Assembly (NCBI GenBank): GCA_934631995.1
Contig: CAKTYF010000065.1
Span: 1 to 11,062 of the forward strand
Direction of reading: 5' to 3'
Length of the DNA: 11,062 nt
From: an uncultured Eggerthellaceae bacterium
GTDB lineage: Bacteria > Actinomycetota > Coriobacteriia > Coriobacteriales > Eggerthellaceae
Part shown: in pieces, positions 1 through 6,984 of the stretch
Layout of the letters: the number at the start of each line of letters is the position of its first letter
How positions within the stretch are numbered: position 1 is the stretch's first letter
Translations under genes and position numbers: made by a program
Notes under the pieces: model-generated
Told to the model about the DNA's origin: nothing
Database searches by the model: none
The model's input: only the letters and a program-made list of their open reading frames with translations

Positions 1-1260
1 ATACACTTCCCAGTCCATGCTGCACGCTACAAAATAGGCGAACACCGAAAAGAAAAGGATGATGCGGCGCGGTCCCGAATAATGATCCGCCGCGCAATTC
101 TCTACCGTATTGCGACGCTGCGCCGCGTCCATCGTGCGACCGCAATCAACGTCATTCAGTGCATCGTGCGCAGCAGGACCCTTCCCCATCAGGTGTTTTC
201 CCACGTTCGAGCAAGAGAACAGGGCTGCCGCAAACAACGCCAACGACACCAGGCCGCCCGTATATAAGAGCTGCAGAAAGATATTGTGGCAGTGCGTCTG
301 CGCAATTTTCTCTACGGACGTAACGGAATCCTCAATGCCGTAGCCAAGCAGCGGCGATTGCGCAATCCAGTCAAGGCTCAGCCCCCAAATGCGATCGCGT
401 CCCGAAAACGAAATGGATTTCGAGAACAGCGCGCTTATTGCCGAGAAGTCCTGGTTTCCTGCAACAAACAGCACGGCGATGGTAGCCAAGAAGCCAAATA
501 TCACTGCCGATGGCAAGCTGAACAGGTGTTTTCCCACGTAACTCCGCGAAAACACCCCCGTGCGCGCATCGATGAGCGCAAGCACCACACCCACAACGAA
601 AACCGCCATCGTTGCCATAGCCGTTGCCGACTTTCGCTCGAAGAACATGTAAAGCGCAAGAACGGTCACCACCACGGAAAGGATTTTCGCCTTCCGGCTT
701 CCCCCGAACGCAAGAAACCACAGCACCCCCACCAAAGGCAGAAAATAGAAGATGGAGGCGTTGTCGTACGTAAGGAAATACCAGTTCTGCTTCGTGGTTT
801 TGCCATCGAACTCAATGTAACCATGGCGCATACCGCCCGTAATATCTTTGAACATCAGGTACGAACCGAAATGAATCGCGCACATAATAAGCGCGGCGCC
901 CGCAAACGCCCACGCCGCTTCCTTCGCATTGCGCTGCAGTGCGAATTCGCACAGCGATGCAAAGCCCACGCCCTCGACAAAACGAAACGCAAGGTTGACG
1001 TAGTTGACGTCGGTCTGCGAAATCAATCCGGAGATCAGATAATAATCCACGTAGAAGAGCAAAAACAGCACCCAGCGCAACGAAATGCGACGTGGCGATG
1101 CAAGCACCGCAACGGTGTACCCCAAAGACACCAGGCACAAAAGGCCTTTCCACAGCAGATAGACCGTTCTGCCCACGGCATATTCATACGGGAAGAAGAA
1201 CAGCATAAGCGAGACCAGAAGCAGTCCCACGCGAAACACTTGCTTATAAGTTGCTGTCAC
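1..1260 (-). CDS. O-antigen ligase / polymerase-like membrane protein (Wzy_C/WaaL superfamily), 3' end outside window
   Basis: The reading frame is open from a GTG at 1260 to the window edge (420 codons, no stop), so the C-terminus is missing. The start is chosen because GGGAGGTG lies 6 bases upstream, a strong ribosome binding site. The protein is very hydrophobic, with about ten candidate membrane segments (roughly residues 8-28, 33-54, 61-80, 115-135, 166-186, 190-207, 211-231, 250-268, 326-349, 399-414). A periplasmic-loop-like stretch carries FSGRDRIWG (285-293), then SPLLGYGIE (302-310), then THCHNIF (322-328) followed by a Gly-rich turn. That arrangement is typical of O-antigen ligases and Wzy polymerases, where an Arg and a His in this loop matter for catalysis. 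By analogy it would polymerise or transfer undecaprenyl-linked glycan outside the membrane. A hydrophilic loop of about 45 residues (351-398) precedes the last visible helix. It is the last visible gene of the polysaccharide cluster, 173 bp after the GT2 gene. Ligase and polymerase cannot be told apart from sequence alone. Confidence 0.85.
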   Translation of the reverse strand, partial: MTATYKQVFRVGLLLVSLMLFFFPYEYAVGRTVYLLWKGLLCLVSLGYTVAVLASPRRISLRWVLFLLFYVDYYLISGLISQTDVNYVNLAFRFVEGVGFASLCEFALQRNAKEAAWAFAGAALIMCAIHFGSYLMFKDITGGMRHGYIEFDGKTTKQNWYFLTYDNASIFYFLPLVGVLWFLAFGGSRKAKILSVVVTVLALYMFFERKSATAMATMAVFVVGVVLALIDARTGVFSRSYVGKHLFSLPSAVIFGFLATIAVLFVAGNQDFSAISALFSKSISFSGRDRIWGLSLDWIAQSPLLGYGIEDSVTSVEKIAQTHCHNIFLQLLYTGGLVSLALFAAALFSCSNVGKHLMGKGPAAHDALNDVDCGRTMDAAQRRNTVENCAADHYSGPRRIILFFSVFAYFVACSMDWEVY

Positions 1261-1433
1261 GTTTTTCACCTCCCGTTTCATCTGCGCTTTTACGCCCTTG
1301 TGCGCCGCCCGCACCAAAACTGCCGCCGACACCCGTACCGCCCGCAGCGTATCACTTGCCCGCGGCTCAAAGGCACAACGCGCAAGCCGGCGCCTATCGC
1401 ATGAGCCGCGCTCTTGCGCGCCTCTGCGCTTTG

Positions 1434-2483
1434 CTATTTTCTCAAATCCCAGTACAAACCAACACAACCAAGTTTAAGAAGCGCCACTTGGATTGCCACT
1501 TTTTTATTCCCAACCCACTTCAAGCGAACGTTTTTCACCGCCGATGCATAAGGCTCGCTCTTCGCAAAGTGTGCAAACGCCGCCTTGCGTACCTGCTCAG
1601 ATTCGCCATTGTTCGGATGGTTGAAGTAACCGTCCATCGCTAAACCCAGCAAATGGATGCGCTTCAAGCAAATCGCTTGCGCAAGTTGTTCGCGACCCGC
1701 ACCCGCGCCCTGCAAAAACACATCAAGCGCACGATTCACCGCCGTGAAACGCTGCTCGTAATCGCCAAAATAGCGATGGCACAGCGAATCACCCTGCACG
1801 CGATAATGGTAGAACGGCACGCTTCGATACATAACTTTGCGCGCATGTTCCAACGCATGCAGCGTGAATACGGAATCCTCCATATAGCCGCTCAGAACGG
1901 TATCGAACGCTAGACCAGCGGTTTTCGCAAAAGAGTGCTTCATCACATAGCGCCAGCACGATCCGCCACCCACCATAATGCGATCGAAATCGCGGCACGA
2001 AAAACGTGAAGCCGGCACATACACGGCAGCGCATTGCAAGGCCGCAAACGTTTCTTTATCGGCGCTGCAAAAGTCGTTCGGAAACAGCCGGCACCGGCGC
2101 GCAACGCCTTGACTTTCGCGATAGTAATCGCCATACGCCATATCCGCGTCGTTTTCCGCCGCCGCTTTCACCAGCGCCGCCAGCTGATCAGGCTCAACCC
2201 AATCGTCGGCATCGGCAAAGAACAGGTAATCACCTTCTGCCGCCGCCATACCGTTGTTGCGCGCCGATGACACTCCGCCGTTTTCCTGATGAATCACATG
2301 CGCGAACGCATGGCGCGCCGCAAATTGCTGTGCGACAGCAAGCGTTTCATCGGTACTGCCATCGTCCACCACAATGACTTCGTAAGAATCCAAAGGCAGC
2401 TGGGCAAAACTTTCAAGGCACATGTCCAGAACGAGTTGCGCATTATACGCAGCAATAACCACGCTAAGCAAGCAGCCCATCAT
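1434..2483 (-). CDS. Family 2 glycosyltransferase
   Basis: This 349-residue GT-A fold glycosyltransferase transfers a sugar from a nucleotide donor to the growing lipid-linked repeat unit on the cytoplasmic side of the membrane. The N-terminal domain shows the family signature: LSVVIAAYN (residues 6-14), the nucleotide-binding VVDDGSTD (38-45), NGGVSSARN (68-76) and the metal-binding DADDW (91-95). A later MED (201-203) fits the acceptor-side catalytic acid region, and FYHYRVQGDSL (224-234) is the usual end of the GT2 core. The remaining C-terminal ~110 residues are basic and not recognisable. The ATG at 2483 overlaps the preceding stop codon by four bases (ATGA), which implies translational coupling; a second ATG follows immediately at 2480. 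Donor and acceptor sugars cannot be read from the sequence. Confidence 0.93.
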   Translation of the reverse strand: MMGCLLSVVIAAYNAQLVLDMCLESFAQLPLDSYEVIVVDDGSTDETLAVAQQFAARHAFAHVIHQENGGVSSARNNGMAAAEGDYLFFADADDWVEPDQLAALVKAAAENDADMAYGDYYRESQGVARRCRLFPNDFCSADKETFAALQCAAVYVPASRFSCRDFDRIMVGGGSCWRYVMKHSFAKTAGLAFDTVLSGYMEDSVFTLHALEHARKVMYRSVPFYHYRVQGDSLCHRYFGDYEQRFTAVNRALDVFLQGAGAGREQLAQAICLKRIHLLGLAMDGYFNHPNNGESEQVRKAAFAHFAKSEPYASAVKNVRLKWVGNKKVAIQVALLKLGCVGLYWDLRK

Positions 2484-3541
2484 AAGCTCCCGAACGTTTT
2501 ATCTATCAAGGGGCGAACGCCTTTCTTCAAAGAGATTTGCGGCCCCACAAACTGACCGCCGCTGTTGCCTTCGACCAGCACCCATCCTTGCGTGGAGTAT
2601 GCTAAATCCCAACCGACGTATTTCTGATCGGGAAGAACTTTCACCAGCTCAGGTACCATTTCTTTCGCCGCTTCCCATTCTGGCAGCTGGTAGCCGACAA
2701 ACGCAATTCCCGTATCGGGATGAACAGGGTACTCTTCTCCCCATTCCGTTCGACCCGCCGTAAGAATAACTCCCGTTTCGCTGTCCACTGCGGCAAGTAG
2801 CCCGCCGGCGCCGCCGTTATCCACCACCGATGCGCCGCGCCCGATTTTAAGGAAGCACGCGAGCGTCGTGATAGCTCCGTTCTCGTAATACGTGGCATAG
2901 CGCACCGTGTTCACACTTTGCGGATGAAGCGCCGCAAGCTCCGCGCCTTGCTCGATGCGCTCTTCAAGAACGCACGCACCTTTGCGCAGAATTTCCTGGA
3001 ATTGCTTGCGCGCATCCTCACCCGCAGCCCTGGTGACCAGCGCGATGCCGTTTCCGCGCGATGCCGCTGTGGGCTTCACCATAAACGTTTCGTGCGCCTG
3101 GGAGAAATCGAGGAACTTCTGATAATCCGCCTCGCTGGAAATCAAACACACGTCGCGCTTGAAGAAGGGCGCGAACGCATCGTAGGTTTTCATCTTGTCC
3201 ATGAACACGTAACCAGAAGCCGTGGAATTATAGAGGCGCGAGCAGAGAATCGTTCGCTCCAAGTCGCCCACAAAAGAACGTTTCTCCTGTTCAGACAAAT
3301 GTGGAAAATCGTAGAGGAAGTATTCTTCGGGCGCAATCAAATACTGGTCCATGGCGGCATGCACCGCCGCCTTCACCATGTTAACGTATGCCTTGTTGCG
3401 CTGTTCGTCCGCAGAAAGAAAATGCGCAAGGCACTCATTGATCTGATGAGGATGCCGTTTAAGATAATGCGCCACCATGACCCTTCCGATAATCGGCTTC
3501 GGAAGGCCCAACACCGCACGCTTTATCAATTTCTTTCCCAT
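2480..3541 (-). CDS. Sugar-transfer-associated ATP-grasp protein (PF14397 type)
   Basis: Numbered from the ATG at 3541, the protein has 353 residues. An N-terminal helical region (about 1-110) precedes an ATP-grasp fold: the phosphate-binding lysine in FMVKPTAASRGNGI (153-166), an adenine-contact strand in VLEERI (191-196), NTVRYATY (211-218), DNGGAGG (241-247), GWDLAYS (310-316) and the metal-binding VEGNSGGQF (323-331). This order matches the family known as sugar-transfer-associated ATP-grasp, found in surface polysaccharide loci and predicted, not proven, to form amide or ester bonds on glycans. The gene lies 72 bp after the OCD-family gene and overlaps the GT2 start. The start is uncertain. 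An in-frame ATG at 3583 would add 14 residues, but that stretch is Cys/Phe/Trp-rich, uses codons uncommon in the neighbours, and neither ATG has a good ribosome binding site. Confidence 0.85.
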   Translation of the reverse strand: MGKKLIKRAVLGLPKPIIGRVMVAHYLKRHPHQINECLAHFLSADEQRNKAYVNMVKAAVHAAMDQYLIAPEEYFLYDFPHLSEQEKRSFVGDLERTILCSRLYNSTASGYVFMDKMKTYDAFAPFFKRDVCLISSEADYQKFLDFSQAHETFMVKPTAASRGNGIALVTRAAGEDARKQFQEILRKGACVLEERIEQGAELAALHPQSVNTVRYATYYENGAITTLACFLKIGRGASVVDNGGAGGLLAAVDSETGVILTAGRTEWGEEYPVHPDTGIAFVGYQLPEWEAAKEMVPELVKVLPDQKYVGWDLAYSTQGWVLVEGNSGGQFVGPQISLKKGVRPLIDKTFGSL

Positions 3542-3613
3542 GAAGCAAAACCAATCGAACAAACAAAATCGTACTCGTACCATGCGGCAATCGCGCCGCG
3601 TTATCGCGAAGCC

Positions 3614-4654
3614 TTATTGCGCACCGGCAAACCTCTCAAGCAGCGCAGCGTTTGCCAATATGTCGCCTTCGCCGATTTCCAGCGAAGTGACCTGCTGTTT
3701 TTCCTCGCATTGCCGTAAAAGCTCGCTGGCAATAAGCATATCGGTAAAACCGAGCCCAATAGCGTTGAAATAGATAAATTCATCATTGGACGCACGGCCA
3801 AGCAGCGGATTGGTGAATAAATCAGCGATCTCTGCGTAAATGTCGTTATCCGTCAGAAGGCCATCCTGATACATATGCGCAAGCGTGGGGCTCCCCCGAT
3901 GCTTCAGAGCCGGCCACGAATCGCATACGATCTTATCCGCTTTCTGAACCACGGCATACTCGTCTTCATAACCGCCCACGTGGAAATACGTAGCGCCCGG
4001 CTTTATCCAGTCCGCTTTCAACACCGGCTCCTGCGCACTGATGGCGGTCACAATCAAATCCGCATCCGCAACCGCTTCGGCATAGCTTGCCGCAGCGTGA
4101 ACAGACGGAACGGGCACCGCACGCGCCAACTCACTCGCAAGCGCTTCGGCATGTGCCGTGGTGCGCGAAGCGATAGCCACTTCCTGAAGATGCGGAAAAA
4201 GCGCACAGAGCACCATGGCGTGGTATTTTGCCTGTTCGCCCGAACCCAGAATCGCAAGCTTCTTCGGATTCGGAGCAGCAAGGCGCCGGGCCGCAACGCC
4301 AGACACCAGCGCCGTTCTGAGCGCCGTGACCAGCGCGGCCCCCATAACCGCGCGCGGGGAGCCATCGGTCGCATCTAAAAGCAGCACCGCTCCCGAGACG
4401 TTTTTCTTTCCCACCTGGGCGTTTCCTGGAAAAACCGACACGAGCTTCACACCCGACACCGCGTTTGACAGAAGCGTTGCCGGCATGCAGTTAACGCGCG
4501 TTTGGTTTGCGGCATCCAGTATCTGCGAGCTTTTTTCCGGCTGCAGGATTTCGCCCGCACGCCATTGCAGAAAGCCGTTTTCCAGGATATCCAAAAGCTT
4601 GGGAATATCGCCGTCCCACGCATCGATGATATTTTTATCGCTGACGAATTGCAT
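3614..4654 (-). CDS. Ornithine cyclodeaminase / mu-crystallin family NAD(P)-dependent enzyme
   Basis: The 346-residue protein has the family's usual length and layout. A split N-terminal domain carries VKLVSVFPGN (69-78; Lys70 lines up with the substrate-carboxylate lysine) and TALRTALVSG (110-119; Arg113 is the second conserved substrate residue). The Rossmann part has LAILGSGEQA (133-142), the NAD(P) glycine motif GxGxQA. The family includes ornithine cyclodeaminase, alanine dehydrogenase, ketimine reductase and SbnB-type opine-forming dehydrogenases. The loop that carries the catalytic Asp in true ornithine cyclodeaminases (consensus GSDxPGKxEL) reads HVGGYEDEY (225-233) here, so a different substrate is likely. 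Its ATG overlaps the upstream ATP-grasp stop by one base (TAATG), so the two are probably made together. A role in supplying an amino acid or imine-derived compound to that ligase is inferred. Actual substrate unknown. Confidence 0.88.
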   Translation of the reverse strand: MQFVSDKNIIDAWDGDIPKLLDILENGFLQWRAGEILQPEKSSQILDAANQTRVNCMPATLLSNAVSGVKLVSVFPGNAQVGKKNVSGAVLLLDATDGSPRAVMGAALVTALRTALVSGVAARRLAAPNPKKLAILGSGEQAKYHAMVLCALFPHLQEVAIASRTTAHAEALASELARAVPVPSVHAAASYAEAVADADLIVTAISAQEPVLKADWIKPGATYFHVGGYEDEYAVVQKADKIVCDSWPALKHRGSPTLAHMYQDGLLTDNDIYAEIADLFTNPLLGRASNDEFIYFNAIGLGFTDMLIASELLRQCEEKQQVTSLEIGEGDILANAALLERFAGAQ

Positions 4655-5943
4655 TATGCTTCAGCCCCTACAAGCGCATCGCGCAAAAACGACGGGTATT
4701 CATCCTGGTCACTGGGATCAAACAGCGAGAAGAGCATCTGGTTGCCCGCTTTGTCAAGCACCGATAGCGTCTCCTTCACTTGGCGCATTCGAGCAAGCAG
4801 ACCCCGCGCATCGTCCGCTTTCACGTGCACGTACGCAAACACTTGCTGGGCAGACCCCCATTGCTCAATGGTGTCGCCTTCTCCATGGACTTGAACGCAG
4901 GCGACAACGCCGTCCATGCGCAAAACGTCTTCCACGCCGCAAACGCGAGCAATAACGCCCGGCTTCAAATGGAGCGGCCAAATGGCATACGCGCCCGCTG
5001 CGGGCTGCGCGACAAGCTCACCGGCGTCGCTTCCCGTAGCGCACGCATAAAGCGCAGCCAGTTGATCAATGCCGTACATCTCTCTGACCAGGTAATACGT
5101 AAGCGAGCCACCGAATCGAAATCCCATTTCGTTGAACAGGAACGAACCATTGCAGTTAAATGCCTCAATCCATAACGGACCTTCGGTAATACCCATATCC
5201 TTGAACAGGGCAATAGCCTTGTCGTTCAGTTCGTCCAGATACTTCTGCTCATCGCGCGAAGGAGCAATTTGGAGCGCCATGATCGGTGCGCCCGCATCGC
5301 CCATTTTCTGGGAGCATTTATCAGCAATGCCCGAATACACAATAGAGCCTTGATGGGCCGTATAGTGGATGATCACCGCATCGCCATCAATGAAATCTTC
5401 AATAACAACGTCGCCCGCGAACGAAAAAGAACGTGCCAAATCAACGGCTGCATCCAGGTCGGCCGGGTTCGCAACTTTTGAAAACCCCCTGCTTCCGCTT
5501 CCGTCAAGCGGCTTTACCGCCAACGGATAAGCGCTTTCGGGAAGGCATTGCGCTTCCTGGTAGGAATAGCGGCGCGCCGTGGGAATGCCATACGCCTGGC
5601 AAAGCGCCTTGAACTGACCTTTGTCGCGCAACGCATCGAATTGCTCGGGGGTGCAATAGCACGGGTATCCCATTTTTTGGGCAACGCGCGCCATTTTATC
5701 CAGGTTGAACTCATGCACGCCCGAAAGCACGCTATCAATTCCCTGCTCACGACAACGTTCGCACAAGCCGTCCACGTCCGCCGTGCTTGCATCCCACGAT
5801 TCATCGGCAAGACGTTTCGCAGGCGATGCCTCGGGCGCAAGGTAATCGGCAACCACCACGTAATCGCCCTGAGCCTTCGCGTATTTCACCAGTTCGCACG
5901 AGCCAATTGGCTTTCCTCCCAAAACAAGCAGCTTATGCGACAT
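4654..5943 (-). CDS. ATP-grasp ligase (carboxylate-amine ligase type) of polysaccharide cluster
   Basis: This 429-residue protein has the three-part ATP-grasp order. The N-terminal Rossmann-like domain begins LLVLGGKPIGSCEL (5-18). Then comes the ATP-binding lid: LAVKPLDGSGSRGFSKV (141-157) with the phosphate-contact Lys144 and a glycine-rich loop, and VVIEDFIDG (179-187). The catalytic domain carries LWIEAF (257-262) and FNEMGFRFGGS (270-280). ATP-grasp enzymes of this kind activate a carboxylate as an acyl phosphate and couple it to an amine. Relatives occur in surface polysaccharide gene sets, where the exact product is mostly unknown. The usual metal-binding E-x-N-x-R reads E-M-G-F-R here. 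The ATG at 5943 sits a few bases after GGGGTGG, a purine-rich start region. The stop overlaps the next gene's ATG (TAATG). Substrates are not deducible; a link to the aminosugar made by the upstream genes is inference. Confidence 0.88.
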   Translation of the reverse strand: MSHKLLVLGGKPIGSCELVKYAKAQGDYVVVADYLAPEASPAKRLADESWDASTADVDGLCERCREQGIDSVLSGVHEFNLDKMARVAQKMGYPCYCTPEQFDALRDKGQFKALCQAYGIPTARRYSYQEAQCLPESAYPLAVKPLDGSGSRGFSKVANPADLDAAVDLARSFSFAGDVVIEDFIDGDAVIIHYTAHQGSIVYSGIADKCSQKMGDAGAPIMALQIAPSRDEQKYLDELNDKAIALFKDMGITEGPLWIEAFNCNGSFLFNEMGFRFGGSLTYYLVREMYGIDQLAALYACATGSDAGELVAQPAAGAYAIWPLHLKPGVIARVCGVEDVLRMDGVVACVQVHGEGDTIEQWGSAQQVFAYVHVKADDARGLLARMRQVKETLSVLDKAGNQMLFSLFDPSDQDEYPSFLRDALVGAEA

Positions 5944-6068
5944 TCTTCCACCCCATCACGTAATCTCTTCGTGTCCTGTTTAGCAACCGCTCGGCTTCGC
6001 ACCCAAAGCGCATTGACAGCGCGCGATGCGCACTCAACCCCACTCCGCGCACGGCCTTGCGCGAACCT

Positions 6069-6104
6069 CGCCCGAACCTTCGCCCGAACCTTCGCCCGAG
6101 CCTT
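6069..6104 (-). repeat. Three 12-bp tandem repeats after the phosphoglycosyl transferase stop
   Basis: Three perfectly phased units of CGCCCGAACCTT (plus strand; the third has one A-to-G change) lie in the 165-bp gap between the sugar transferase and the ATP-grasp gene, four bases after the transferase stop codon. Read in the transferase frame beyond the TAG, the repeat would encode GEGSGEGSGEGS-like linker residues before a TGA. It may be a former C-terminal tail, a slippage-prone tract, or a binding array. Confidence 0.85.
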
Positions 6105-6108
6105 CGCG

Positions 6109-6909
6109 CTACTCTTTTGGCAGGTCGCGCACCCAATCAAGGTACTCCTGCGGAATCTGGGCATCATTGATGGCCGTGCCATCCCAATCGTAGCCCATGA
6201 AACTTCCACGACGTGCCACCGCACGAGCAGCCGCGCTTTTCCGGTCAAGCGCAAAACGCACCAAGTTGACAAACATCTTGCAATCCGTTGAAAACGATAC
6301 GTGCTCAACATACCATATATCGTTCTCAAGCTGGTCGTTCCAAGTCCATACGGCTTCTCCCAGCTGGCGCGGCGGACATTCAAGACCAGGGCGTACCGCC
6401 AACCGACCCCGATGCCGCGTGCTGTAGCGCTCCAGATACACACCGGGAAGCGGCCGCGGACCAATCAAGCTCATGTCGCCTTTCAGAATGCTCCAGAAAT
6501 TCAGCAGCTCATCCAAAGAAGTCTTGCGGACGAATTTTCCCCACTTCGTGACGCGCACTTCAACGGGCAGCGGCTCTCCTTTTTCGTCCACGTCGTTTCT
6601 CATGTTGCGGAACTTCACGATGGTGAACAGCTTGCCATCACGCCCAATGCGCTCTTGCTTGAAGAATAGCGGACGACCCACATCGAAGAACGTCACCATG
6701 CCGATTATCAGATTAATAGGCAACGTGACAACAAGAATGACCAGGGAAAACACAATGTCAAGGAAGCGCTTTACGAAACGCACGTACCCATTGCGCGCCG
6801 GATCGCAAGGCTGCTGAATGGCATCAATCGACTCAAGCCTGTCAGCGGCCAACTTGCGCCCAATGAGCCGTATCTGCTCGCTCGTCAGGTCCTTTTGATA
6901 GGTGCTCAA
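6109..6909 (-). CDS. Initiating phosphoglycosyl transferase (bacterial sugar transferase, PglC/WbaP-like)
   Basis: This is a 266-residue monotopic membrane enzyme that moves a sugar phosphate from a nucleotide sugar to undecaprenyl phosphate, the first step of repeat-unit assembly. KRFLDIVFSL (47-56) leads into one long hydrophobic segment (49-74) with Pro64, as in the re-entrant helix of PglC. Then follow FFKQERIG (82-89), VKFRNM (98-103), the catalytic Asp-Glu pair in KTSLDELLN (129-137; D133/E134), and KGDMSLIGPRPL (143-154). All are family signatures. The protein is longer than the ~200-residue PglC core: about 45 residues before the membrane segment and a charged ~50-residue tail. The start is a TTG; GGAAGAG stands six bases upstream and no ATG lies nearby. 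The gene follows the aminotransferase after 75 bp. The sugar it transfers could be the dTDP-aminosugar or an ordinary HexNAc. Confidence 0.92.
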   Translation of the reverse strand: MSTYQKDLTSEQIRLIGRKLAADRLESIDAIQQPCDPARNGYVRFVKRFLDIVFSLVILVVTLPINLIIGMVTFFDVGRPLFFKQERIGRDGKLFTIVKFRNMRNDVDEKGEPLPVEVRVTKWGKFVRKTSLDELLNFWSILKGDMSLIGPRPLPGVYLERYSTRHRGRLAVRPGLECPPRQLGEAVWTWNDQLENDIWYVEHVSFSTDCKMFVNLVRFALDRKSAAARAVARRGSFMGYDWDGTAINDAQIPQEYLDWVRDLPKE

Positions 6910-6984
6910 TCTACTCTCTTCCTTGTACTTAAAACGTAAACGCCCACGTCGCAGCTGCCGCGATCCGCGAACAACGCCGCTTGA

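Noticed and set aside
286..1404. Long plus-strand open frame (372 codons) opposite the O-antigen ligase-like gene
   Set aside because: Very rich in Arg, His, Gln and Lys with no domain or ribosome binding site. It is the antisense image of a real, well-supported membrane protein gene on the minus strand.
1261..1433. Promoter or terminator between the GT2 gene and the ligase-like gene
   Set aside because: No stem with T-run and no convincing -35/-10 pair was seen in these 173 bp; only the ribosome binding site of the ligase-like gene is clear.
2918..3718. Plus-strand open frame of 266 codons
   Set aside because: It lies opposite the ATP-grasp_ST gene, is strongly basic, and has no recognisable motif. 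It is an antisense shadow.
6069..6104. CRISPR-like array
   Set aside because: The three 12-bp units are directly adjacent with no spacers.
5548..6291. Plus-strand open frame of 247 codons
   Set aside because: It overlaps two real minus-strand genes and the 12-bp repeat, and its low-complexity Arg/Ala/Phe content comes from that repeat.
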